Shown: piece by piece, positions 27,475-37,011 of the stretch | Position numbering within the stretch: position 1 is the first letter of the stretch | Layout of the letters: each line of letters opens with the position of its first letter | Assembly (NCBI RefSeq): GCF_015670405.1 | Contig: NZ_JADPBQ010000009.1 | Span: 11,157 to 75,156, forward strand | From: Clostridium sp. 1001271B_151109_B4 | Lineage (GTDB): Bacteria > Bacillota > Clostridia > Clostridiales > Clostridiaceae | Length of the DNA stretch: 64,000 bases | Direction of reading: 5' to 3' | The notes under the pieces: model-generated | The model's database searches: none | What the model was told of the DNA's origin: nothing | The model's input: only the letters and a program-made list of their open reading frames with translations | Made by a program: the position numbers and the translations under genes

Positions 27475-29202
27475 TTAAGCTAATTTCTCATTTATTATTT
27501 CCATAACTTTTTCGTTAAATCTCTTTAACTTTTCTTCAGCATTAATTAAACTTTCACCTTTAACAGCTGAATAAACCTTCATTTTCGGTTCTGTACCTGA
27601 AGGTCTAACTACAAATGATGAACCATCAACTAAAATATATTTTAATACATTTGATTTTGGTAAGTTAATAACTTTTTCAGAATCATTTACTAAATCCTCT
27701 TCTTTGCTTAATTTATAATCAAGTCTTTTAGCAATTTTAACACCATCAACTTCTGTTAAAGCTGTTTCTCTTAATAAATCTAAGCACTTACCTATTTTTT
27801 CTTGACCTTCTTTTCCTTGTAACTCAATTGAAATTAAGTCTTCTTTGAAGAATCCAACTCTATTGTAAAGTTCAATTAATGCTTCATATAAAGATTTTCC
27901 TTGCTCTTTATAGTAAAGTGTCATTTCAGCTATTAACATTGAAGCTATAACAGCATCTTTATCTCTAACAAACTCTCCAGCTAAATATCCATAACTTTCT
28001 TCAAATCCAAATAAGTATTTCTTATCCCCATTTTCTTGGAATTGTCTTATTTTTTCTCCAATATATTTGAATCCAGTTAATACATCCATTATTTCAACAC
28101 CATAGTAGTTAGCTATAGCTCTTGCACCTTCAGAAGTTACAATAGTCTTAATAACAACACCATTTGAAGGTAATTTACCTTCTTCCTTAAGAGATGATAA
28201 TATATAATCTGTTAATAATAAACCTGTTTGGTTACCTGTTAATACTTTATATTCTCCATTATTTTCCTTAACAACAACACCAATTCTATCACAATCTGGG
28301 TCAGTACCAAATATTATATCTGGGTTGCTTGTTTTAGCCATTTCTAAAGCTAATTCAAATACTTGAGCATTTTCTGGATTTGGATAAGAAGCAGTTGGGA
28401 AATTACCATCTGGCATTTCTTGTTCTTTAACAACTTCTACATTTTCATATCCTAACTCTTTTAATACTCTTCTTACAGGCATGTTACCACTTCCATGAAT
28501 TGGAGTGTAAATAACCTTTAAATCTTTAGCTTTTTCTTTTACTAATTCTGTTCTAATTGTAAGATCTTTTACTTCTTCAAGATAAGCCTTGTCTACATCT
28601 TCACCTATATATTCTAAAATATTGTCTTTTAATGCATCTTCTAAAGCAATATTTTTTATATCTTCATAATTTACTATATTATTAACTTCTCCAATTATTA
28701 ATCCTGCTTTTTCATCAGTAACTTGACCACCGAATTCATCATAAACCTTATATCCATTATATATTTTAGGATTATGTGAAGCAGTAATTACTATTCCACC
28801 TTGACAATTTAAGTGTCTTACTGTAAATGAAAGCATTGGTGTTGGTCTTAAGCTTTCAAATAAAAATACCTTTATATTATTTGCACAAAGTGTTAACGCT
28901 GCAGCTTCAGCAAATTCCTTTGACATATTTCTTGAATCATATGCAATTGCAACCTTTGGAGATTCGAAACTTTTATTTAAATAGTTAGCAAATCCTTGAG
29001 TTGCCTTTGATACTGTATAAACATTCATTCTGTTACTCCCAGCACCTATAACCCCTCTAAGACCACCTGTACCAAAATCTAACTCTTTGTAGAATCTATC
29101 TTCTATTTCCTTTTCATCTGTAATGTTTCTTAATTCAGATTTTATTGTTTCTGATATTACCTTTGAGTTTAACCACTCATTATACTTCTCTTTGTAATCC
29201 AT
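27475..29202 (-). CDS. pgcA: Alpha-phosphoglucomutase / phospho-sugar mutase
   Basis: A 575-residue enzyme of the alpha-D-phosphohexomutase superfamily that interconverts glucose 1- and 6-phosphate. The phosphoserine is Ser142 in ITASHNP; metal-binding loop GTDPDCDR; sugar-binding FGFEESYGY; phosphate-binding RPSGTEPKMK at the C-terminus. The longest frame starts 18 bases upstream (29220), but AGGAGG lies inside that extension and fits the ATG at 29202. Supplies glucose 1-phosphate for glycogen or cell-envelope precursors; consistent with glgA elsewhere in the window. Confidence 0.95.
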   Translation of the reverse strand: MDYKEKYNEWLNSKVISETIKSELRNITDEKEIEDRFYKELDFGTGGLRGVIGAGSNRMNVYTVSKATQGFANYLNKSFESPKVAIAYDSRNMSKEFAEAAALTLCANNIKVFLFESLRPTPMLSFTVRHLNCQGGIVITASHNPKIYNGYKVYDEFGGQVTDEKAGLIIGEVNNIVNYEDIKNIALEDALKDNILEYIGEDVDKAYLEEVKDLTIRTELVKEKAKDLKVIYTPIHGSGNMPVRRVLKELGYENVEVVKEQEMPDGNFPTASYPNPENAQVFELALEMAKTSNPDIIFGTDPDCDRIGVVVKENNGEYKVLTGNQTGLLLTDYILSSLKEEGKLPSNGVVIKTIVTSEGARAIANYYGVEIMDVLTGFKYIGEKIRQFQENGDKKYLFGFEESYGYLAGEFVRDKDAVIASMLIAEMTLYYKEQGKSLYEALIELYNRVGFFKEDLISIELQGKEGQEKIGKCLDLLRETALTEVDGVKIAKRLDYKLSKEEDLVNDSEKVINLPKSNVLKYILVDGSSFVVRPSGTEPKMKVYSAVKGESLINAEEKLKRFNEKVMEIINEKLA

Positions 29203-29275
29203 ATTATCCCTCCTAAACATTTTCAGTAGTCTATACCTTAGTTATTATATACCAAATTTATATAAATTTAAATAA

Positions 29276-29319
29276 AAAAATAAGAGTTATATTTAAAATT
29301 ATTTATAACTCTTATTTTT
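29276..29319 (-). terminator. Intrinsic terminator after L25 gene
   Basis: A 16-base stem, AAAAATAAGAGTTATA with its complement at 29304-29319; on the minus strand followed by TTTTTTATTT. It ends the L25 transcript eleven bases after the stop. Confidence 0.9.
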
Positions 29320-29329
29320 AGTATATTTT

Positions 29330-29935
29330 TTATTCCGCAACGTCTTTTATATCAGCATCTTCTACTTCTTCCATATCCTTGCTAACTGTATTACGTTCAT
29401 AACTAATAGATGCAATTACTGAATTTAAATCATCTAATACTGATATTTCTGATGCTACTTCTAAATCTCCAAATTTATAAACTGATCCAACATTCCCTGT
29501 ACCTATATTAAAATCTATATATTTAGGTATTGAATCAACAGTACATTCAACTTTCACGCTATCTTTTTCCTTTTGTAATACAATACCCTTCTTATTTAGG
29601 AATTCTTCTCCTATGTAATGAATTGGAACTGACGAAACAACCTTTTCAGTTCCATTTACTTCTTCTAGATCTAAATGGATAATTTTATTTGTTACAGGAT
29701 CTTTTTGAACTTCTTTAATTAATCCCTTATGTTTTTCTCCATCTAAACAAAAATCAAGGACTCCATGTTGCCCATTTTTTCCTATTTCATGAGCTAATTC
29801 AAGCTCTCCAACTTCAAATGATAAATTTTTTATTGCTTTACCATATAAAACTCCTGGAACCTTTCCGTTTTTTCTTGCTTTCTTTGCACTATTTGGAACA
29901 TCTATAGATCTTTTACTAATTTCTAAATCTGACAT
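29330..29935 (-). CDS. rplY: 50S ribosomal protein L25 / general stress protein Ctc
   Basis: A 201-residue protein with the L25 5S-rRNA-binding domain (about 1-90; KRSIDVPNSAKKARKNGKVPGVLYG) and the C-terminal TL5/Ctc beta domain (about 95-185), with an acidic tail DMEEVEDADIKDVAE. This two-domain length is the CTC form. It binds 5S rRNA and is stress-induced in Bacillus. AGGAGGT precedes the ATG. Monocistronic. Confidence 0.95.
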   Translation of the reverse strand: MSDLEISKRSIDVPNSAKKARKNGKVPGVLYGKAIKNLSFEVGELELAHEIGKNGQHGVLDFCLDGEKHKGLIKEVQKDPVTNKIIHLDLEEVNGTEKVVSSVPIHYIGEEFLNKKGIVLQKEKDSVKVECTVDSIPKYIDFNIGTGNVGSVYKFGDLEVASEISVLDDLNSVIASISYERNTVSKDMEEVEDADIKDVAE

Positions 29936-30226
29936 TTCACATTACCTCCTGTTTTTTAAACTCTCTTAGGTATTCTTACCAAAGAATTTATAATTTATAC
30001 ATTTAAGTTGTTAAATTATGTGTTTTTTTATTTTATCTACATTAATTTAATAATTTTTACGAAACTTTAAACTAAATACAATCATCAATAATAAAAACTA
30101 CATTTATATATATTTTTATATATTTATATATATTTTTATATATTTTTTTCACATTAATGCATATAATAATATTATTTAAATTATTATTTGTAGCTTTATA
30201 TGCTATAGCTATTTATATAGCTGCTA

Positions 30227-30254
30227 TAGACAAATGTTTATTTTATGGTAGAAT
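30227..30254 (+). promoter_or_regulatory. Promoter for glmS ribozyme-glmS
   Basis: TAGACA (30227-30232) and TAGAAT (30249-30254) with a 16-base spacer, about 75 bases upstream of the ribozyme cleavage site. The DNA before it (29936-30226) is AT-rich, with a run of TATATATTTTTATA-like repeats at 30106-30150 and no gene seen. Confidence 0.65.
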
Positions 30255-30329
30255 TATGTGGTGGTATACTAAATAATTAACAAAGGAAGTGATTATTATA
30301 GTAATACAGCATGAAAAAATTTCATAAAA

Positions 30330-30585
30330 GCGCCAGAACTTAAGTGAAACTCGAATTTTATTTCTGCAAGCTGAACTTACTCAGACTAAGCTTAGTTTGC
30401 TGAATAAAAAGGAAACTCCTACTACCATAGGAGTAAGTTCGCCTAACCAAATCGAAGATTTGGAGGCTCACTTAAGTTGACGAGGATGGGGAGTATCGAA
30501 TTCTTCGGCGGGTGCCCCACGGTATCGCACTACCGTTAACAACTAGTAAAACTACAAAGTGATTTGTAGCACAATCCTAGTTTGG
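30330..30585 (+). ncRNA. glmS glucosamine-6-phosphate ribozyme (riboswitch)
   Basis: A self-cleaving RNA that uses glucosamine 6-phosphate as cofactor and shuts off glmS when the sugar is plentiful. The core begins AGCGCCAGAACT, with the scissile bond expected between A30329 and G30330. P1 is AACTTAAGTGA (30337-30347) with TCACTTAAGTT (30468-30478); next come TTGACGAGG, the P2/P2.1 segment GGGTGCCCC, ACTACCGTTAAC and the P4 hairpin CTACAAA/TTTGTAG (30552-30569), all in family order. The P1 stem is capped by an unusual 120-base domain with three more helices. Recognised from memory of family consensus; the 3' limit is approximate. Confidence 0.93.
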
Positions 30586-30711
30586 TGTTAAAACCTTCAT
30601 TGTGTTTTTAGAGGTCCTAGTATTGGTATACCATTTTTAATACTTTTCTTTAATATCACAATAAAATCAAATAAAAAAAATAATTATTAAATGGAAGGAA
30701 GATTTATTTAT

Positions 30712-32535
30712 ATGTGCGGAATAGTTGGTTATGTAGGAAATAGACAAGCGTCTAATTTATTAGTAGAAGGATTATCAAAATTAGAATATAGAGGATATGA
30801 TTCTGCTGGAGTTGCAATTTTAAATGATGGAATTAATGTTAGAAAATTTAAAGGACGTTTAAATAACTTAGCAATAAGCCTAAATGAAAATCCTATACAC
30901 GGTCATATTGGAATTGGCCATACAAGATGGGCTACTCATGGTGAACCATCAGATGTTAATTCACATCCTCATACTACAGAAAATGCTACAATTAGTGTAG
31001 TTCACAATGGTATTATAGAAAACTATATGAAATTAAGAGAATGGTTAACTTCAAAAGGATATAAGTTCTTTTCTGAAACAGATACAGAAGTTATACCAAA
31101 TTTAGTTGACTACTACTATGAAGGTGATTTATTTGAAGCTGTTGTTAAAGCAACTTCTAAACTTGAAGGAAGTTTTGCAATTGGAGTAATAGCTAAAAAT
31201 GAACCTGATAAAATAGTTGCCGTTAGAAAAGATAGCCCTCTTATAGTTGGTTTAGGAAAAGATGAAAGCTTTATTGCTTCAGATATCCCTGCTGTATTAA
31301 ACCATACAAGAGAAGTTTATTTATTAGAAGATAAAGAGTTTGCTATTTTAACATCAAATGGTGTTCAATTAAGAAACGAAGATGGTGAAAAAATTGAAAA
31401 AGAAATTTACCATGTTACTTGGAACATCGATGCAGCTGAAAAAGGTGGATTTGAAGATTTCATGTTAAAGGAAATTCATGAACAACCAAAAGCTGTTAAA
31501 GATACTTTAGCAGGTAAAATCGCCTTAGGAAAAGAAATAACAATAGATAATATATCATTTACAAAGGAAGAGTTAGAAAACTTTGATAGAATTTATGTAA
31601 TTGCTTGTGGAACTGCTTACCATGCTGGTTTAGTTGGTAAAACAGTAATTGAAAAATTCGCTAAAATCCCAGTAGAAGTTGATATAGCATCTGAATTTAG
31701 ATATAGAGATCCAATGATAACAGATAAAACATTAATAATAGTTGTATCTCAATCTGGTGAAACTGCAGATACTTTAGCAGTTTTAAGAGATGGTAAAAAA
31801 CAAGGCGCTAGAGTCTTAGCTATAACTAATGTTGTAGGTTCATCTGTATCAAGAGAAGCTGATGATGTATTTTATACATTAGCTGGTCCTGAAATAGCTG
31901 TTGCTTCAACAAAAGCTTATGTTACTCAATTAGCAGCATTTTATATCTTAGGATTATACTTTGCTTCATTAAAAGGTACTATGTCATATGAAGAAATTGA
32001 AGAAATTAAGACACATTTATTAGAAATACCAAATAAAATAGAGAAAGCATTAGGAATGAAAGATTCTCTTCAAAAATTTGCTTCTTCTCACTATAACCAT
32101 AAAGATATGTACTTCTTAGGAAGAGGTCTTGACTACGCAGTTGCAATGGAAGGCTCATTAAAACTTAAAGAAATATCTTATATTCACTGTGATGCTTATG
32201 CTGGTGGTGAGTTAAAGCATGGTCCTATAGCTTTAATAGAAAAAAATACTGCAGTTATTACTCTTTTAACTCAAGAAGGATTAAAAGATAAAATGATTAG
32301 TAACGTTAGAGAAGTTTCTACAAGAGGTGGAAATATATTTGCAGTTGTAAATGAGGGTGATACTACTACTAAGGAAGTTGTTGATGACTTAGTTTATATA
32401 CCAAAAACTATTGATATGTTAACTCCACTAGTAAGTGTTGTACCACTACAATTAATTTCTTATTATGTTGCAAAACAAAAAGGTTGTGACGTTGATAAGC
32501 CAAGAAATCTTGCAAAATCTGTTACAGTTGAATAA
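30712..32535 (+). CDS. glmS: Glutamine-fructose-6-phosphate aminotransferase (isomerising)
   Basis: A 607-residue enzyme that makes glucosamine 6-phosphate, the entry to peptidoglycan precursors. The N-terminal glutaminase nucleophile is Cys2 of MCGIVGYVG, which requires the ATG at 30712 rather than the longer frame at 30691; AAGGAAG is ten bases before it. Further motifs: RGYDSAG, HTRWATHG, VVHNGIIENY; then two SIS isomerase domains (VSQSGETADTL, ASTKAYVTQ) and the C-terminal DKPRNLAKSVTVE. Controlled by the ribozyme in its leader. Followed by a strong terminator. Confidence 0.98.
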   Translation: MCGIVGYVGNRQASNLLVEGLSKLEYRGYDSAGVAILNDGINVRKFKGRLNNLAISLNENPIHGHIGIGHTRWATHGEPSDVNSHPHTTENATISVVHNGIIENYMKLREWLTSKGYKFFSETDTEVIPNLVDYYYEGDLFEAVVKATSKLEGSFAIGVIAKNEPDKIVAVRKDSPLIVGLGKDESFIASDIPAVLNHTREVYLLEDKEFAILTSNGVQLRNEDGEKIEKEIYHVTWNIDAAEKGGFEDFMLKEIHEQPKAVKDTLAGKIALGKEITIDNISFTKEELENFDRIYVIACGTAYHAGLVGKTVIEKFAKIPVEVDIASEFRYRDPMITDKTLIIVVSQSGETADTLAVLRDGKKQGARVLAITNVVGSSVSREADDVFYTLAGPEIAVASTKAYVTQLAAFYILGLYFASLKGTMSYEEIEEIKTHLLEIPNKIEKALGMKDSLQKFASSHYNHKDMYFLGRGLDYAVAMEGSLKLKEISYIHCDAYAGGELKHGPIALIEKNTAVITLLTQEGLKDKMISNVREVSTRGGNIFAVVNEGDTTTKEVVDDLVYIPKTIDMLTPLVSVVPLQLISYYVAKQKGCDVDKPRNLAKSVTVE

Positions 32536-32536
32536 T

Positions 32537-32569
32537 AAAAAAGGATACACATTTTGTGTATCCTTTTTT
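32537..32569. terminator. Bidirectional terminator, glmS / SNF2
   Basis: AAAAAAGGATACACA and its complement form a 15-base stem with a three-base loop, starting one base after the glmS stop and reaching the stop of the converging SNF2 gene. Confidence 0.95.
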
Positions 32570-35500
32570 TAATTAAACAATTCTTTAATTTCTTCAGAAC
32601 TTAAACTACTTAAGAAGCCACCATTAGTATAATTTCCATTCATTATATCATTAATAATTTCTTTCTTACTTTCTTGTAGTTTAATTATCTTTTCTTCAAT
32701 ACTTCCCTTTGCAATAAGCTTAATAACTTCTACAACATTCTTTTGCCCAAATCTATGCGCTCTATCCGTTGCTTGATCTTCAATAGCTGGATTCCACCAT
32801 GGATCAAAGTGAATAACAACGTCTGCAGATGTTAAATTCAATCCTGTTCCTCCAGCTTTTAATGATATTAAAAACACCTTAACTTTGCTTGAATTATTAA
32901 ATTCATTTACAAGTTGAACTCTCTCTGAAGCTTTTGTATTTCCATCTAAATAGAAATACTCAATCCCTTCTGCCTCAAAAATATTTTTTATACTATCAAG
33001 TACAGATGTAAATTGGGAGAATAATAATATTTTATGATTATTATTTATAAATTCATTTATTAATTCTACAGTTATATCAATCTTACCGCTTCCACCAGTA
33101 TATCCTTCAAGAAGTATGCTTGGATCTAAGGCAAGTTGTCTAAGCTTAGTTAAATAAGAGAATATTGTAATCTTATCTTTAGCTACATCCTTTTCTTCCA
33201 TTTTTACTTTAATATCATCTACATAAGATTTATATACCTTCTTTTGCTCCTTAGTCATTTCTATTACGTATCTTTTCTCAATTTTATCAGGCAACTCGCT
33301 CATAACATGATTTTTTAACCTTCTAAGTATAAATGGCTTAATAAGCTTCTTTAATTCAGATTTCCCTTTTTCCATTTTAATAAATTTATCTTGAAATTTT
33401 CTTTTTGAATATAAGTATCCAGGCATAATATAATCAAATAACGACCATAATTCTAAAAGGTTATTTTCAATTGGAGTTCCTGTTAATGCAAATTTTACCT
33501 TAGCATTTAATTCTTTAACAACTTCACTACTTTGAGATAAAGGATTTTTAATATTTTGAGCCTCATCAATTATACAGTAATCAAAGTTAATTTCTTTATA
33601 TAAATTGTAATCATTTCTTAATGTTCCATAAGTTGTTATTAACACATCATACTCATTAATTTCTTCTCTTATAAACATCCTTTCTTCCTTACTCCCATGA
33701 ATTATCTTAATCTTCAAAGAAGGTGCAAATTTTTCAAATTCACTTTTCCAATTATAAATTAATGATGTTGGAGTTATTATGATACTCTTCTTTCCTACTT
33801 CTGATAATAAAAATGTAATAGTTTGAAGTGTTTTTCCTAATCCCATCTCATCTGCTAAAATTCCACCAAATTCATAATAACTTAAGGTTTTAAACCACTT
33901 AAATCCCGTTAATTGATAGTCTCTAAGAGTTGCTCTTAATTCTTTTGGTACTTCATAATTGACACTATTTAAATTTTCTATTTTGTTAGAAATATGTTCT
34001 ACTATATCCTTCCCATGTACAAACAATAAATTGTTTTCTTTTATACTATTATTAATAAATAATGCTTTGCTTTTATGCACCTTAATTTCATTGGATTCAA
34101 TAAGTGATTCCTCACTTAAGTTATCAATAAGATCAAACAATTTGCTTACTTCTTCGTCTTTTAAATCAACAAAACTTTCATCTTTTAACTTAAAAAACCT
34201 TCTATTCTCTTTAAAAGCAGCAATTATTTTCTTATATTCATCTTCACTAACATTTTCTATACTAAATGAAAATTCTAAATAATTACCTCTTCCTTCTGTA
34301 ATAGATGCATTCAATGATGAAGCTCCATAAATTCTTCTTTCCTTGAATCTATCAGAATAATATACAGTAGCTTTCTCTTTTAATATTGATAAATCATCTG
34401 AAAGTAAGTCAAATAATTTTTCATCATCCCCATTAAACATAAATACATCTTTACTTCTATAAAAAGAAAATCTATTTAATATCTTCTCTATCTCTTCTTC
34501 TTCATTTAAATCTCTAATAACATACTGGTCATCTTTTTGTCCCTTTATCATATTAAAATCTATGTGACCATAATAAACTTTAACTAAAGCCCAGTTTTTC
34601 TTTCTATCTCTATCTAAATATATTTCGAATCTTGGTTTTTCTTTAACTATACTTTTTTTAAGACTCTCATCTATATTTATTTCCTCACTTATAGTTTCTA
34701 ATAAAGGTAAAACCTTATTAAAGACTTCCTTTTTTTTATTATCTTTAAATGTAATTACAGGCTCTTTTGTAAATATATCATTTATAGTTTTATAATATTT
34801 TACTTGATTTTCATTAGGTAAATAAATATTATTCTCATAAAGGTATACATCGCCTTTATCATTTAGTGGCTTTGGCATTTCTTCATTAGAAGAAATTTTA
34901 ATTTGCCCATTTTCTTCATTTATATTAAACTTTATCGGTAAGTCTTCGTTAAACACTTGTAATTTAACTGTAGTAATATCTTTAGTTAAAGTTATTACTT
35001 TATCCCCTATATTGCTTAATAGTCTCCTTAAAGCGCTTTGAGGTATAAATAAAGTCTTATTATTTCCAAACACACTGTTAGTTATCCTATTAACCGAATA
35101 CTCTTTTTCAAAAGGTTCATTTAACGATACATATTCTTCTATAAAATTCAAAATATTTTCATCTTCCTCTGAAAAATAATATATTGATGGATCATACTTG
35201 AATTCTTTTCCATATGATAATGTTTTATTAAATCTCCTAGCATTAATTAATTCTGCTATATTTTTAACAACATAATATTTTTTAGTTCCTATTTTCAAAT
35301 CTAATTCATAAAAATATTTATATTTTGTTATATCCCTCTTAGTTAAATTTACTTGTATGCTAGCTTTTTCTTTATCACAGTTATTAATTTTATTTATAAC
35401 GCTAAGTAATTTATCTGAATAATCCCCATTATCACTATCTACGCTACTTATTTTCTCTTTTTTTGCATTTGTTTTTTCTTCAATTGCTTCTTCAAACTTA

Positions 35501-35808
35501 TAAAACGTAGCACCTATATGCTTACATATATATGTAGAATTAAAATCACAATTATTTTCAAAATCTACGCAATTACATTCAGTATAAATTAACTCATTCT
35601 TTTTTAAATCAAATGATAAATTTGTATTATAAACATTTAAGTCACTTTCAGATATGACTTTTCCATATATATCCAAAGATCCATATTCTTTATCTGCTAT
35701 AGACTTTATATCCAGTACTAATCCTTCTTTAAAACATTTCATCCCCTTATAAAGACGATTATTACTATCTTTTTTTAATATTAATGCGTTTAGTTGCGTC
35801 ACATTCAC
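32569..35808 (-). CDS. SWIM zinc-finger SNF2-family DNA helicase/ATPase (copy 2)
   Basis: A 1079-residue paralogue of the protein at 12200-15355, same architecture: SWIM finger (CNC then CKH, near residues 77-103), long SNF2-associated middle, motor with LADEMGLGKT (about 647), IIDEAQNIKN, ALTGTPIENN, SLKAGGTGLNLTS and DPWWNPAIEDQATDRAHRFGQ. The start is GTG, chosen because GAGGTG stands seven bases upstream. The motor halves are much alike while the N-terminal halves have drifted. Both copies look intact, suggesting divided roles. Role unknown. Confidence 0.92.
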   Translation of the reverse strand: MNVTQLNALILKKDSNNRLYKGMKCFKEGLVLDIKSIADKEYGSLDIYGKVISESDLNVYNTNLSFDLKKNELIYTECNCVDFENNCDFNSTYICKHIGATFYKFEEAIEEKTNAKKEKISSVDSDNGDYSDKLLSVINKINNCDKEKASIQVNLTKRDITKYKYFYELDLKIGTKKYYVVKNIAELINARRFNKTLSYGKEFKYDPSIYYFSEEDENILNFIEEYVSLNEPFEKEYSVNRITNSVFGNNKTLFIPQSALRRLLSNIGDKVITLTKDITTVKLQVFNEDLPIKFNINEENGQIKISSNEEMPKPLNDKGDVYLYENNIYLPNENQVKYYKTINDIFTKEPVITFKDNKKKEVFNKVLPLLETISEEINIDESLKKSIVKEKPRFEIYLDRDRKKNWALVKVYYGHIDFNMIKGQKDDQYVIRDLNEEEEIEKILNRFSFYRSKDVFMFNGDDEKLFDLLSDDLSILKEKATVYYSDRFKERRIYGASSLNASITEGRGNYLEFSFSIENVSEDEYKKIIAAFKENRRFFKLKDESFVDLKDEEVSKLFDLIDNLSEESLIESNEIKVHKSKALFINNSIKENNLLFVHGKDIVEHISNKIENLNSVNYEVPKELRATLRDYQLTGFKWFKTLSYYEFGGILADEMGLGKTLQTITFLLSEVGKKSIIITPTSLIYNWKSEFEKFAPSLKIKIIHGSKEERMFIREEINEYDVLITTYGTLRNDYNLYKEINFDYCIIDEAQNIKNPLSQSSEVVKELNAKVKFALTGTPIENNLLELWSLFDYIMPGYLYSKRKFQDKFIKMEKGKSELKKLIKPFILRRLKNHVMSELPDKIEKRYVIEMTKEQKKVYKSYVDDIKVKMEEKDVAKDKITIFSYLTKLRQLALDPSILLEGYTGGSGKIDITVELINEFINNNHKILLFSQFTSVLDSIKNIFEAEGIEYFYLDGNTKASERVQLVNEFNNSSKVKVFLISLKAGGTGLNLTSADVVIHFDPWWNPAIEDQATDRAHRFGQKNVVEVIKLIAKGSIEEKIIKLQESKKEIINDIMNGNYTNGGFLSSLSSEEIKELFN

Positions 35809-35943
35809 CCTAAGTCACCTCATTAAATGAACTATTTTATATATTAACTTTATTTAGAGTTTATTTTTTTATTATTCTAAAAAAGCACTATCAATTATTT
35901 TACCACATTTTTCACTAAGTAATACATTATTTTAACAAAAAAA

Positions 35944-35977
35944 GAATGTATCAAAATATATTTACTTTGATACATTC
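35944..35977 (-). terminator. Intrinsic terminator after ArsC-like gene
   Basis: GAATGTATCAAA pairs with TTTGATACATTC; on the minus strand a run of seven T follows. Eight bases from the stop at 35985. Confidence 0.93.
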
Positions 35978-35984
35978 CATAAAT

Positions 35985-36338
35985 TTAAATTATTTCTTTG
36001 TATGTTTCCTCTTTAAATCCTACTAATACTTTTTCTTCAGTTACTAATAATGGTCTCTTCACAAGTTTTCCATCACTTGCTAAAAGCTTAATCATTTCTT
36101 CTTGACTCATATCTTTTAACTTATCTTTTAGGTTCATTTCTCGATATAAAACACCTGAAGTATTAAAGAATTTTTTAATTTCTAATCCACTTAATTTTAT
36201 CCATTTATCTAATTCTTCTTCAGTAGGATTATTTAATACTATATCTCTATCTTCAAAATCCACATTATTTTCTGTTAAAAACTTCTTTGCTTTTCTACAA
36301 GTTGTACATTTAGGATATTCAATAAATAATTTTTTCAT
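35985..36338 (-). CDS. ArsC/Spx-family thioredoxin-fold protein
   Basis: A 117-residue member of the arsenate reductase-like family. It has CTTC at 11-14 (CxxC instead of the single Cys of E. coli ArsC), FFNTSGVLYREMNLKDKL, and the cis-Pro signature KRPLLVTEEKVLVGF. Bacterial proteins like this include Spx (RNA polymerase-binding) and YffB/YusI-type proteins of unknown function; the RxxxxKR-type residues needed by true arsenate reductases are only partly present, so I would not call it an arsenate reductase. Monocistronic. Confidence 0.85.
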   Translation of the reverse strand: MKKLFIEYPKCTTCRKAKKFLTENNVDFEDRDIVLNNPTEEELDKWIKLSGLEIKKFFNTSGVLYREMNLKDKLKDMSQEEMIKLLASDGKLVKRPLLVTEEKVLVGFKEETYKEII

Positions 36339-36494
36339 AAGTATCTCCCCTTTTCATTTTTTATATTTTATCACACTTACAATATAATAGTAAATAATAG
36401 TATAAATTTTATATTTCTATTTATGATTAATATTATATAATTGTATATAATATATATATTACAATTATTATTTCTAATAAAAGGAGTTGATATC

Positions 36495-36923
36495 TTGGAA
36501 AATTCACTTAACAAAAATGATTCCCTATTTAGCATTATCAATAAATTAATAAATAATAGAAATTACATAGAAGCTGAAAATATATTGAACTCTACAAAAG
36601 ATAGGAATTCAGAATATCATTATCTATATGGTCTAATTTTAAAGAATAAAGCTTGGTTTGATGAAGCCTTATCTCACTTAAAAAATGCAGTAATATTATC
36701 ACCAGATAATATCCAATACAAAGATGAACTTATTTCACTTATGAGCAGACATAGACATTACTCAGATGATTACTATAATAACGGTTATAGAAGAAGAAAC
36801 CGTGGTTGTTCTTGTTGCTGTTGTGATGATTGTTGTGATTGTGGCAATTTTAGTTGTTGCGATCTTATTTGTTTAGATCAATGCTGTGAATGTATGGGTG
36901 GAGACTTAATAGATTGTATTTAA
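36495..36923 (+). CDS. TPR-like protein with extreme Cys-rich tail
   Basis: A 142-residue protein from a TTG start; the longest frame begins at 36441, but AAGGAG (36481-36486) is eight bases before this TTG and the extension is just hydrophobic AT-rich sequence. Residues about 35-85 form a TPR-like helical module (YIEAENILNS, YLYGLILKNKAWFDEALSHLKNAVILSPDN) nearly the same as the module in the next gene's product. The last 42 residues hold 15 Cys (CSCCCCDDCCDCG ... CCECMGG), which must bind metal or form disulfides. First gene of a cluster with the J-like and DUF5685 genes. Family function unknown. Confidence 0.8.
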   Translation: MENSLNKNDSLFSIINKLINNRNYIEAENILNSTKDRNSEYHYLYGLILKNKAWFDEALSHLKNAVILSPDNIQYKDELISLMSRHRHYSDDYYNNGYRRRNRGCSCCCCDDCCDCGNFSCCDLICLDQCCECMGGDLIDCI

Positions 36924-37011
36924 TATTATTTCTATTATTTTATTGAATCACTTATTTACATCAAGATGAATATATTATAATGATTTAATAATCTTTCTAA
37001 GGAGATTTAAT

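Noticed and set aside
30106-30150. TATATATTTTTATA repeats as a functional tandem repeat
   Set aside because: Low-complexity AT of the kind common in this genome; nothing suggests function.
35985-36338. Arsenate reductase forming an ars pair with the permease remnant
   Set aside because: The genes are 25 kb apart and the protein is as close to Spx/YffB types as to arsenate reductase.
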